NCBI RefSeq assembly: GCF_015832195.1
Contig: NC_052031.1
Span: 14,447,850-14,511,849, forward strand
From: Motacilla alba alba
Taxonomy: Eukaryota > Chordata > Aves > Passeriformes > Motacillidae
Reading direction: 5' to 3'
DNA length: 64,000 nucleotides
Shown here: one piece after another, positions 39,101 to 44,099 of the stretch
How positions within the stretch are numbered: position 1 is the first letter of the stretch
How the letters are laid out: each line of letters begins with the position of its first letter
Translations under genes and position numbers: made by a program
The notes under the pieces: model-generated
Seen by the model: the letters and a program-made list of their open reading frames with translations, nothing else
Databases searched by the model: none
Told to the model about the DNA's origin: nothing

Positions 39101-39126
39101 CAGAGGTACAGCGGGAGGCGGCCCAT
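698..39126 (-). CDS. LAMB1: Laminin subunit beta-1, 3'-truncated by the window edge (30 exons placed)
   Basis: Secreted beta chain of laminin heterotrimers (for example alpha-1/beta-1/gamma-1), a structural and polymerising component of basement membranes. Thirty exons with GT-AG ends (one GC-AG) join in phase into 1628 codons with no stop. Domains by residue: signal peptide 1-20, LN domain about 21-267 ([24 protein letters not shown]), first LE array about 268-540, L4-type domain about 555-768, second LE array 769 to about 1178 (eight-Cys repeats), coiled-coil domain II about 1179-1395, beta knot 1396 to about 1430, coiled-coil domain I from about 1430. YIGSR is present at about 947-951. Identity is clear from near-identity to remembered vertebrate beta-1 over long stretches, such as the [20 protein letters not shown] region. 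Human beta-1 has 1786 residues, so about 157 residues (three exons by comparison with LAMB4) lie left of position 1. Start chosen at 39126: signal-peptide sequence and Kozak context CCGCCATGG. LAMB4 lies upstream in the same orientation. Confidence 0.97.
1006..1213 (-). CDS. LAMB1: LAMB1 coding exon 29 (coiled-coil domain I)
   Basis: Residues 1512-1580. Acceptor GCTAG, donor GCAAG|GTATGC. Encodes [40 protein letters not shown] and [15 protein letters not shown]. Confidence 0.96.
1954..2098 (-). CDS. LAMB1: LAMB1 coding exon 28 (coiled-coil domain I)
   Basis: Residues 1464-1511, 145 nt as in LAMB4 49677-49821. Acceptor TTTAG, donor ATGC|GTAAGA. Encodes [20 protein letters not shown], then [20 protein letters not shown] and KQIRDFLM. 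Read directly from the sequence because it lacks a start codon. Confidence 0.94.
2481..2684 (-). CDS. LAMB1: LAMB1 coding exon 27 (beta knot, start of coiled-coil domain I)
   Basis: Residues 1396-1463, 204 nt as in LAMB4 51384-51587. Acceptor CTGCAG, donor ATG|GTAATA. Encodes the Cys-rich beta knot ([28 protein letters not shown]), then [20 protein letters not shown]. Confidence 0.96.
3131..3162. repeat. (GT)16 microsatellite, LAMB1 intron 26
   Basis: Sixteen perfect GT units. Confidence 0.95.
4140..4381 (-). CDS. LAMB1: LAMB1 coding exon 26 (coiled-coil domain II)
   Basis: Residues 1315-1395. Acceptor CTGCAG, donor AAG|GTACAC. Encodes [24 protein letters not shown] (potential glycosylation) and [20 protein letters not shown]. 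Confidence 0.96.
5570..5754 (-). CDS. LAMB1: LAMB1 coding exon 25 (coiled-coil domain II)
   Basis: Residues 1253-1314. Acceptor TTACAG, donor CGGG|GTAAGT. Encodes [20 protein letters not shown], then [20 protein letters not shown] and [19 protein letters not shown]: heptad-like helix. Confidence 0.94.
5755..7421. other. LAMB1 intron 24
   Basis: 1.67 kb of unique-looking sequence; nothing recognised. Confidence 0.7.
7422..7791 (-). CDS. LAMB1: LAMB1 coding exon 24 (last LE repeat, start of coiled-coil domain II)
   Basis: Residues 1130-1252, the largest exon (370 nt). Acceptor TCCCAG, donor GCAGA|GTGAGT. Encodes [40 protein letters not shown] and [20 protein letters not shown], then the start of a heptad-rich helix ending [17 protein letters not shown] is a potential glycosylation site. 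Confidence 0.97.
7792..16544. other. LAMB1 intron 23, the largest intron in the window
   Basis: 8.75 kb. Both strands were read for exons, RNA genes and known repeats; none was recognised. A GC-richer stretch at about 13400-15400 gives several chance reading frames on both strands without splice or family support. Confidence 0.7.
16545..16641 (-). CDS. LAMB1: LAMB1 coding exon 23 (LE array)
   Basis: Residues 1098-1129, 97 nt as in LAMB4 57031-57127. Acceptor TGACAG, donor TTAG|GTGAGT. Encodes [20 protein letters not shown] and [12 protein letters not shown]. Confidence 0.95.
16740..16765. repeat. 13-bp perfect tandem duplication across the LAMB1 exon 22 donor
   Basis: CTCCCTCACCTCG occurs twice, at 16740-16752 and 16753-16765. 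On the transcript strand each copy contains CGAG|GTGAGG, so the donor is present twice. Confidence 0.96.
16762..16979 (-). CDS. LAMB1: LAMB1 coding exon 22 (LE array; duplicated donor)
   Basis: Residues 1025-1097. Acceptor TCACAG. Encodes [20 protein letters not shown] and [18 protein letters not shown]. The exon ends AACGAG|GTGAGG. A second copy of this donor lies 13 nt downstream (16740-16765); only the upstream copy keeps the frame into exon 23 (FTGQCHC). Confidence 0.94.
17816..18040 (-). CDS. LAMB1: LAMB1 coding exon 21 (LE array; end of YIGSR)
   Basis: Residues 950-1024, 225 nt as in LAMB4 59632-59856. Acceptor AACAG, donor AGAA|GTGAGT. Starts with the end of the split Gly, then [19 protein letters not shown]. 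Continues with [18 protein letters not shown] and [15 protein letters not shown]. Confidence 0.95.
18491..18654 (-). CDS. LAMB1: LAMB1 coding exon 20 (LE array; first part of YIGSR)
   Basis: Residues 895-949. Acceptor GTGCAG, donor ATAG|GTACTT. Encodes [39 protein letters not shown] and CVCSVGYIG. The Gly codon of YIGSR is split by the intron. The PDSGR peptide of human beta-1 reads PESGR here. Confidence 0.95.
19165..19396 (-). CDS. LAMB1: LAMB1 coding exon 19 (second LE array)
   Basis: Residues 818-894, 232 nt, the same length as LAMB4 62724-62955. Acceptor TTGCAG, donor GAGAG|GTATAG. Encodes [37 protein letters not shown] and [18 protein letters not shown]. Confidence 0.96.
19493..19636 (-). 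CDS. LAMB1: LAMB1 coding exon 18 (second LE array)
   Basis: Residues 770-817, 144 nt, the same length as the LAMB4 counterpart at 63160-63303. Acceptor GCTCAG, donor CGAC|GTATGT. Encodes [20 protein letters not shown] and [20 protein letters not shown]. Confidence 0.96.
19795..19999 (-). CDS. LAMB1: LAMB1 coding exon 17 (L4-type domain)
   Basis: Residues 702-769. Acceptor TTGTAG, donor TTAT|GTACGT. Encodes [40 protein letters not shown] and [15 protein letters not shown]. Confidence 0.95.
20520..20643 (-). CDS. LAMB1: LAMB1 coding exon 16 (L4-type domain)
   Basis: Residues 660-701. Acceptor ATTCAG, donor TCT|GTGAGC. Encodes [20 protein letters not shown] and [11 protein letters not shown]. 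With the preceding Arg it preserves the RYVVLPR stretch known as an adhesive peptide of beta-1. NYTI is a potential glycosylation site. Confidence 0.95.
21091..21218 (-). CDS. LAMB1: LAMB1 coding exon 15 (L4-type domain)
   Basis: Residues 618-659. Acceptor CCCTAG, donor CCAG|GTTGGT. Encodes [19 protein letters not shown] and [26 protein letters not shown] is a weak donor. Confidence 0.94.
21950..22108 (-). CDS. LAMB1: LAMB1 coding exon 14 (L4-type domain)
   Basis: Residues 565-617, 53 codons in phase 0. Acceptor TTGTAG, donor CAG|GTGGGT. Encodes [19 protein letters not shown] and [17 protein letters not shown]. Confidence 0.95.
22109..26831. other. LAMB1 introns 12 and 13, around exon 13
   Basis: Intron 13 (22109-24196) and intron 12 (24333-26831) show no recognisable gene or repeat. 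A short imperfect repetition of TGTCCATGTC occurs at about 26442-26475. Confidence 0.7.
24197..24332 (-). CDS. LAMB1: LAMB1 coding exon 13 (end of first LE array)
   Basis: Residues 519-564. Acceptor TTTCAG, donor CCT|GTGAGT. Encodes [19 protein letters not shown] and [20 protein letters not shown], leading into the L4-type domain. Confidence 0.95.
26832..26911 (-). CDS. LAMB1: LAMB1 coding exon 12 (LE repeat)
   Basis: Residues 493-518. Acceptor CTGCAG, donor AACAA|GTGAGT. Encodes [20 protein letters not shown] then GGALNN. Confidence 0.94.
27725..27837 (-). CDS. LAMB1: LAMB1 coding exon 11 (LE repeat; GC 5' splice site)
   Basis: Residues 455-492, read directly from the sequence. Encodes [20 protein letters not shown], then [18 protein letters not shown]. 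The 113 nt plus one base from exon 10 make exactly 38 codons. Exon 12 begins with a whole codon (CCC), so this exon must end at CTG, and the intron then begins GCAAGT: a GC-AG intron. The region equivalent to the LGTIPG peptide of human beta-1 reads LGTHPG. Confidence 0.92.
27899..27968. repeat. AT-rich tract with three copies of a 14-bp unit, LAMB1 intron 10
   Basis: AAATATATACATTA occurs three times (about 27899, 27912 and 27953), separated by other AT sequence. It lies 60-130 bp before the exon 11 acceptor on the transcript strand. Confidence 0.8.
28105..28144. repeat. Perfect 17-bp inverted repeat with 6-nt loop, LAMB1 intron 10
   Basis: Left arm AATTTGATGTAGCTTGG at 28105-28121, loop TGGACT, right arm CCAAGCTACATCAAATT at 28128-28144. 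The arms are exact reverse complements. It may be a small DNA-element relic or a hairpin in the pre-mRNA; no function can be assigned. Confidence 0.95.
28280..28459 (-). CDS. LAMB1: LAMB1 coding exon 10 (LE array)
   Basis: Residues 395-454. Acceptor TTCTTAG, donor CAGT|GTGAGT. Encodes [32 protein letters not shown] and [19 protein letters not shown]. Confidence 0.95.
28735..28923 (-). CDS. LAMB1: LAMB1 coding exon 9 (LE array)
   Basis: Residues 332-394. Acceptor TCACAG, donor GAGC|GTAAGT. Encodes [40 protein letters not shown] and [17 protein letters not shown] is a potential N-glycosylation site. Confidence 0.95.
29087..29207 (-). CDS. LAMB1: LAMB1 coding exon 8 (LE array)
   Basis: Residues 292-331. 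Encodes [19 protein letters not shown] and [20 protein letters not shown]. Acceptor CACAG follows an unusually long pyrimidine tract (29213-29280, almost all T and C on the transcript strand). Donor AAAA|GTGAGT. Confidence 0.95.
30439..30514. repeat. 38-bp perfect tandem duplication across the LAMB1 exon 7 donor
   Basis: Copies at 30439-30476 and 30477-30514 are identical. Each ends in the complement of GGTAAAT, so the intron carries two copies of the exon 7 5' splice site, 38 nt apart. Confidence 0.96.
30514..30716 (-). CDS. LAMB1: LAMB1 coding exon 7 (end of LN domain, start of LE array)
   Basis: Residues 224-291. Acceptor CTGCAG, donor ATG|GTAAAT. Encodes [36 protein letters not shown] and [13 protein letters not shown]. 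The donor is duplicated in tandem 38 bp downstream (see the repeat at 30439-30514). The position given preserves the frame with exon 8. Confidence 0.95.
32203..32266 (-). CDS. LAMB1: LAMB1 coding exon 6 (LN domain)
   Basis: Residues 203-223, a 64-nt exon. Acceptor CTCCAG, donor CAGA|GTATGT. Encodes [20 protein letters not shown] and Q. Phases match exons 5 and 7. Confidence 0.94.
32374..32562 (-). CDS. LAMB1: LAMB1 coding exon 5 (LN domain)
   Basis: Residues 140-202, exactly 63 codons. Acceptor TTAG, donor GAG|GTCAGA. Encodes [19 protein letters not shown] and the conserved [16 protein letters not shown]. The donor GTCAGA is weaker than consensus. Confidence 0.96.
32563..36369. other. LAMB1 introns 3 and 4, around exon 4
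   Basis: Intron 4 (32563-34396) and intron 3 (34471-36369). A small CpG-bearing patch lies at about 34655-34710; otherwise nothing recognised. Confidence 0.7.
34397..34470 (-). CDS. LAMB1: LAMB1 coding exon 4 (LN domain)
   Basis: Residues 115-139, a 74-nt exon read from the sequence. Acceptor CTGCAG, donor AAG|GTAAGG. Encodes [20 protein letters not shown] then IMTFK. NVT is a potential N-glycosylation site. Phases fit exons 3 and 5. Confidence 0.94.
36370..36505 (-). CDS. LAMB1: LAMB1 coding exon 3 (LN domain)
   Basis: Residues 70-114. Acceptor TTTCAG, donor AATG|GTATGT. Encodes [16 protein letters not shown] and ENVVTTF...WWQSEN, hallmark LN-domain motifs. Confidence 0.96.
36506..38767. 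other. LAMB1 intron 2
   Basis: 2.26 kb; first introns of this kind may hold enhancers, but no specific element can be supported. The right end lies in the CpG island. Confidence 0.7.
38768..38937 (-). CDS. LAMB1: LAMB1 coding exon 2 (end of signal peptide, start of LN domain)
   Basis: Residues 13-69. Acceptor CGCAG, donor CAG|GTGAGC. Encodes [20 protein letters not shown] and [16 protein letters not shown], the conserved beginning of the beta-chain LN domain. Very GC-rich because it lies inside the CpG island. Confidence 0.95.
39090..39126 (-). CDS. LAMB1: LAMB1 coding exon 1 (start codon, signal peptide)
   Basis: Encodes [12 protein letters not shown] and the first base of an Ala codon, then donor GTAACT. 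With exon 2 it gives a signal peptide ending about AAAQ, before mature EPEYSYGC. The ATG sits in a strong Kozak context (CCGCCATGG). The frame stays open for more than 500 bases upstream, so the start rests on homology and context, not on an upstream stop. Confidence 0.93.
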
Positions 39127-39140
39127 GGCGGGCGGCAGCA

Positions 39141-39192
39141 CGGGACGGGACACGACGGGACAGGACACGACGGGACGGGACGGGACGGGACG
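39141..39192. repeat. CGGGA-type pentanucleotide repeat in LAMB1 5' UTR/promoter
   Basis: About ten imperfect units of CGGGA with CACGA and CAGGA variants, ending with five perfect units. It lies 15 bp upstream of the LAMB1 ATG, so it is probably transcribed (as TCCCG units). Confidence 0.85.
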
Positions 39193-39296
39193 CGGCTCCC
39201 CTCCACGCGCCGCCGAAAGCCGCCGCTCCGGCCGCTCCACGCAGGCGCCGCCGTTCCCGACCGCGGCCCCGCGCCGCCGGGTGCCCCCCGGCCCCC

Positions 39297-39327
39297 CTCC
39301 TCCTCCTCCTCCTCCTCCTCCTCCTCC
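39297..39327. repeat. (TCC)n trinucleotide tract in LAMB1 promoter
   Basis: Ten perfect units of TCC, read as GGA on the LAMB1 transcript strand, about 170 bp upstream of the start codon. Polypurine/polypyrimidine DNA of this kind can be structured and length-variable. Confidence 0.85.
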
Positions 39328-39740
39328 GCCCCTCCGCATCCGCGGGGCCGGGCCGAGCCCCTCCCGCCCGGCCCCTCGCCCTGGGGCAGCCCGGCCCTCG
39401 GCCGGGGAGGGAGCGCAGCCGTCGAGGAAGGGCAGCTCAGTCGGGGTGGGAGGCAAGGGGAGGTTCTGTCCCGCTGTGGCCAGGGAGCCCCGAGAGGGGC
39501 ACCGGGGACTCCAGCCCCCCGGCCTGCAGGCTGTGCCCTTCGCGCTGCTCTCCAGCGGCGGGAGCGGGCTCTGGGCAGGGTGCGACAATCGGAAGGGGGT
39601 GGCGGGTAGGTGGGGGGAATCTCTAATTGGGTGCCCCCCTCCCTGCTCCTGTCGGTGGAGAAACAATGAAGAAATGGGGTTATTGACTTAATCCTGCCTT
39701 CTGCCGCCAGCGTGGATGGAGCCGGGCCCCTGTGAGGAAA

Positions 39741-39818
39741 GGATGGATGGATGGATGGATGGATGGATGGATGGATGGATGGATGGATGGATGGATGGAT
39801 GGATGGATGGACGGACAG
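39741..39818. repeat. (GGAT)n microsatellite upstream of LAMB1
   Basis: About 17.5 uninterrupted GGAT units followed by two GGAC units, about 610 bp upstream of the LAMB1 ATG, just outside the CpG island. Confidence 0.95.
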
Positions 39819-42800
39819 TCGTGCATACTTGTGTGGTAAGGCCCAAAGCCCAGAAAAGAACCAGGGGTTGACAACTGTCCCACGCAAGGCTCAGTAGCCC
39901 CACTCTGTCTGGTGCTGTGGTGCCAGCACACGTGGCTCAGGAGTGCCATTCCTGGGGATGGTGGCTGTGCTGCCAGGTCTGGCTCTGGCACAGGCAGAGA
40001 GGCCCAGCAGCCTAGACCAGCCACTGCCAGGCTGTGTCACATTCCCTGGGAGCACACGGCGCTGTTGCCTTCCCAGGAGCGCTGGGGCAGCTGCAAGGAA
40101 TGAATGGCTGTGCTGGAGCTGCCCCTGTGCCCCAGCCTCCCACCTCAGTGCCCTGGCCTCTGCTGGGGAACACGGGGGCTTCACTGGCTGGTGGCAGAGT
40201 CCCCTCAGCACCCAGGGAAAGCGTTTACTGTTAAATAAATGCCTAGGAGTCTGTATGAAGGATGGATTGTGGCTGGGACAAATGCCTGGGTTTATATACC
40301 CAGGTTTTGCTTGCACACGTAACACGTGTACTTGTGTAAATCTTTACCAGGTACCAGTGGCCCCCCAAGAACCCTTTGCCCTCACTATTTGCAGTGCCAG
40401 AATGAAAACACACCATGGTCTGTCTGGCCCGGCAAACCCTGCCGAGGTAGGTAAATATGTTCATTCTCATTTTACAGATGGATAAGCAGAAACAGAGAGA
40501 TACCAAGTGACTTGCCCTAAAGGTTAAACACCAAGTTTGAAACATAACCCAAGACTCTGGATTAAAGAACTTGTGGAGCTGTTTCATTAAATATATCCAT
40601 AAAATTAAATCATTCTATACTGGGCAGGAATTGTAATATTTTAAACTTCTTCTGCATTGTGGTCTTCTAAATTCACAAAACAAATTTAGTTTTGTAACCC
40701 TGTTATAATTTTTAAGCTTCAGTACAGGAAACATTTTTGTCCCCCCCACTAACAGAAAATGTTTTACTTTGCTGCTGGTAGAGCCTCCTCTGGCCCATGG
40801 CAGATGGGCAGCAGCATCACCCCATGTGTAACTGTTTCATTGCCACTGGACTTTTTCTGTCCTGTATTTTTCCAACTTTGATTGAAGTTTTCTCCTTTTG
40901 GTTTTTTTTTCTGTTTCTTAGCCTTGTAGAAGTCCTATCCACCCCTACAGGCTCCTTTGTGCCTTGGCACAGAGAGCATGAAAACGTGCTTTGTTCCAGC
41001 CTGGGGGTGACCCTGCCGTGCAACATCAGGGGTTGAGCTGGAGCTTCAGCCACAGGCTGGGGTGGCCACCATCACCTGTAACTGTGGTATTCTTTCAGAC
41101 ATCACAGACACCACCACACTCAGTGTGTGAGTAATAAGAAACAGGGGACTTGTGTCTCTCCCTCTCTGCAGTGCTCGTGACAAATAGTGAGTGGGAGTAT
41201 TTTAATTTGATTCTTCAAATGATAAAAATTCAGTTTTGTGCCCTATCCTTGTGGTTGGTGAACCACCTTTACCTCCCTGGAGTGTCCGTGTTTGTGTGTG
41301 GTTGGAAGTCTCAGAAAACAAAATTTCAGAATTTGACCCCAGTGGGACCCACTTGATCACCCATTTTCTTAAAACACTGCAGTGGTCAAATGCCTGGTAG
41401 ACAGAGCTGATGATATGATTTTGATTAAATATATATTTGATTCTATGTCAGTTTGGTTGTGTTGTTTGTATTTTGATTAATGCCATTGAAGTAAAAATGC
41501 TCTACAGCAAGAAACTTATTTCAATTCTTTCTCAAGAAACAGCTTTCTGAAGCCATTTCTGCCCACAAGGAAGAGGTCCAGGGGGAACTGCAAGTAGGTA
41601 CTTTTTATCTAGAGACAGCATTTTCTCCACAAATTAACGTTGAAAAAACACTTTGAAAGTTTTTGCATCACTTCCAATGGGAAATGCTGCACAGTTGGAA
41701 ACCTCTGAAGCTGTCACAGGATGGATTCGGAGTTCTATGGCCACTGGTTGGTCCCATCAGATCTGCTTCCTTTGTGTGTCTGAGCATGCTTGGGGGCAGG
41801 GAGGGGAGGTTAGACTCTGTGCTAAATTCTTGTTCCTGCTTCCGCTTTCCTTCCAGCGATTTCTGTTTCCCCCATGGATACATCTCCTCTCCAGGCCTGT
41901 TTGACTGCCTTGTGTTTGTTACAGATTTCTCATCTGTGCAGCTTGTGGAAAGCCACTCAGCAATTCTCATACTCAACAGTAGATTTTAGGAGGAAGTTCT
42001 CTTTCAACTTTTTGCTTGTGAATTCAGATTTTTAAAGCTATGAATGAAATCATTTTGGTTTATATGCAATTGGGAATTTCTGTCAAAGAGCTTCAGTTTG
42101 CCTTTCCCAGGTGCAGTCCAGCTGAGATGCACTGAAACCTGCAGAAAATCCTTCATTATCTGGAGACCTGCATGTGAGCAGCCCGGTGTGTGCTCCGAGT
42201 AAAACAGAGATGTTTATTTCATTATGTCAAATTCAGCCTAAATACAGTCATCTGATTGCAGCCTAGTAACTTAGAAAGAAGCCTCACACCTCACAGATGA
42301 TTTTTCCTAAGTGCTAAAATTCAGAAAATGCTAACCCACAAATTCCGTGCATTCCTGTGTTCAGGTGGCTTTGTTAGATGATATCAAAATTATAATTTGA
42401 TTCCATTATTTTTACAATAGAATGCGTCACAGTGTAATGCATGTTGCGCATTGCCCTGGAGCACAGCTGGTTCGAGTTAGGGGAGTATCTCTGAAATCTC
42501 ATCTGCCAGCAATTCCCACCCAAGCCCCCAGCGCATACCAATGCTGCTTTAGCTCTTGTAAACACAGGGTGATAACTATGCAGTGTTTATCTCTGTTGGA
42601 TCGATAAGGATTGTTTCACGGGTGCTGCTGGCATGGGTAAATGTTAAGAGCCCTGTGTTCCCGCAGAGCATTCCTGAGTTTTACAGATGTGGTCTGGACT
42701 GCATCCTAGCTCTGAAGCAGCACCCTCTGTGCTGAATGAAGTCCCTCGCAGTGGGACAGTCCAGCCAGGAATGACGCGACTGGTTTTGACTGAGGAAAGC

Positions 42801-43745
42801 CCATCATTAATCTGCTCTGTGACCTGCCGCAGTATGTATACCAAGGGTGGGAGTCTGAAACTCAGGCGTAGCTCACTTCAGTCTTCTTTAAACTCTGGCA
42901 CGCCTATAACAGTTGCTTAGCCACAGATTCCTGCTTTACTAATATATAAAAAATATTAACAGCCTAAAATTTAGGCCAATTCATATATTCTTGATGGCTA
43001 AGAGAAATTGCTGAGTGAACCCTGACTTCTGTGAAGTGCTAAACTGTGGGAGAAGAGCTGGAGAAACTGGTTTTCAACATGCCCTTTAGACTCACAGCTT
43101 AAACCTAAGAGCTGGAGTTATTCTCCAGTTGTTAGTTACATTAATGAAAAACGCGTGAAACCCCTTATAAGCAGAAGAAAAACGTGCATTGCAGGAGCAC
43201 CAACGCCAGAGAAACGATTTTTAAGTTGTTTTCGGCGTTAAGCATCCGAGCACTGCCATCCAGCGGGCAGCGGGGAATCGGCTCTGCCGCCCCCGGCCAG
43301 GGCCGGCGCTGCTCGGAGCTGCTGCCCGCCGCGTTCCGCTGAGCACAGGGATTCGCATCGCCAGGGCTCTGGTGAGGGATCCCCGCTCTGCCTCAGTGAG
43401 GACATGGGGCTGGAGCAGTGACAATGCCTGGGGGAGCTGCTGGTTGTCAGCAGGTTGGCTGCAGGAGCCCGCAGGGTTTCATTTGCATCCTGCTGCAGGA
43501 GCCCGCAGGGTTTCATCTGCATCGCCCCATCGAGTCTGAGCAGCCCCGTGCAGACTCGTGGCACAAGCACGGTTTTTAGGGGCTGGCAGAAGACACAGGG
43601 TGTTGGGAGTCTGCCTTTGAGACAGCCACCAGCAGCTCTCTGGGCAATCCTCCTTTTGCATTTCCAACCCCCCCACCACCACCACCACAAGAAGCCCTAG
43701 ACTGTGCACAGGAGTATATTGTAGAGCACCCTCAAAGACTACACC
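39819..43745. other. Intergenic region between LAMB4 and LAMB1
   Basis: About 3.9 kb. No gene is recognised on either strand. A GC-rich, CpG-bearing patch lies at about 43230-43540 and contains the 34-bp duplication. The rest is AT-richer and featureless. Confidence 0.7.
43459..43526. repeat. 34-bp tandem duplication downstream of LAMB4
   Basis: Two copies (43459-43492 and 43493-43526) differing at a few positions, starting CTGCAGGAGCCCGCAGGG. The first copy contains a perfect octamer ATTTGCAT (43481-43488); the second reads ATCTGCAT. Confidence 0.9.
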
Positions 43746-43959
43746 TGATTACTAAATAAGATGGTTTATTACAAGGTATTTTCTATTTCCATATAAACTC
43801 AACTGGACAAAAGAAGAAAAATTAAAAAAAGGTAAAATTACATTATTCACTAGGCCACTTCAGATGTATTTCCAGACGACAGTGGCCTGTGCCAGGATGC
43901 TCAGGATGCGGTAATCGTGGTGACTTCAGCTTCATTTTACCTCATGGTCTGTTCAGACC
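43746..43959 (-). other. LAMB4: LAMB4 3' untranslated region (inferred)
   Basis: About 210 nt from the stop codon to just beyond the polyadenylation signal. It holds no ORF of note. The end point is an estimate, since the cleavage site cannot be read directly. Confidence 0.65.
43765..43770 (-). terminator. LAMB4: LAMB4 polyadenylation signal AATAAA
   Basis: Perfect AATAAA on the minus strand, 190 nt after the stop codon. A G/T-rich stretch (GGTGTAGTCTTTGAGGGTG) follows about 20-50 nt downstream, the usual arrangement for cleavage near 43745-43750. Confidence 0.75.
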
Positions 43960-44099
43960 CTAACTCTTGCATGTTGCATACTTGCTTTCCTGCTCCATGA
44001 TTTCATTTTTAATGGCTATCACTTGTTCCTCTAGTTGTCTCAGTTGCTCTGCTTTATCTTGTTTAGTTTGATTCAGTTCCTGAAGCTTCTTCTCCAAAT
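43960..44099 (-). CDS. LAMB4: LAMB4 last coding exon (C-terminus and stop)
   Basis: 140 nt including TAG at 43960-43962, read directly. Acceptor TTCCAG. Encodes DLEKKLQELNQTKQDKAEQL, RQLEEQVIAIKNEIMEQESK and YATCKS. The Cys third from the end is the conserved site that pairs beta and gamma chains. Confidence 0.95.

Larger units (their letters stand above)
38500..39650 (-). promoter_or_regulatory. LAMB1: LAMB1 CpG-island promoter and 5' UTR
   Basis: Dense CpG and very high GC spanning exons 1 and 2, intron 1 and about 500 bp upstream of the ATG, in clear contrast to the AT-richer flanks. No TATA box is seen at a sensible distance, fitting a broad CpG-island promoter. Transcription must start between about 39140 and 39600; the exact site cannot be read. 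Contains a GGGAC-type repeat and a trinucleotide tract described separately. Confidence 0.8.

Noticed and set aside
38917..39691. Several long plus-strand open frames opposite LAMB1 exon 1
   Set aside because: Antisense shadows of the CpG island rich in Arg, Gly, Pro and Ser; no splice or family support.
38442..39887. 481-codon minus-strand open frame over the LAMB1 promoter and exons 1-2
   Set aside because: It reads exon 2 out of frame, crosses intron 1 and translates the GGAT and TCC repeats; a product of high GC.
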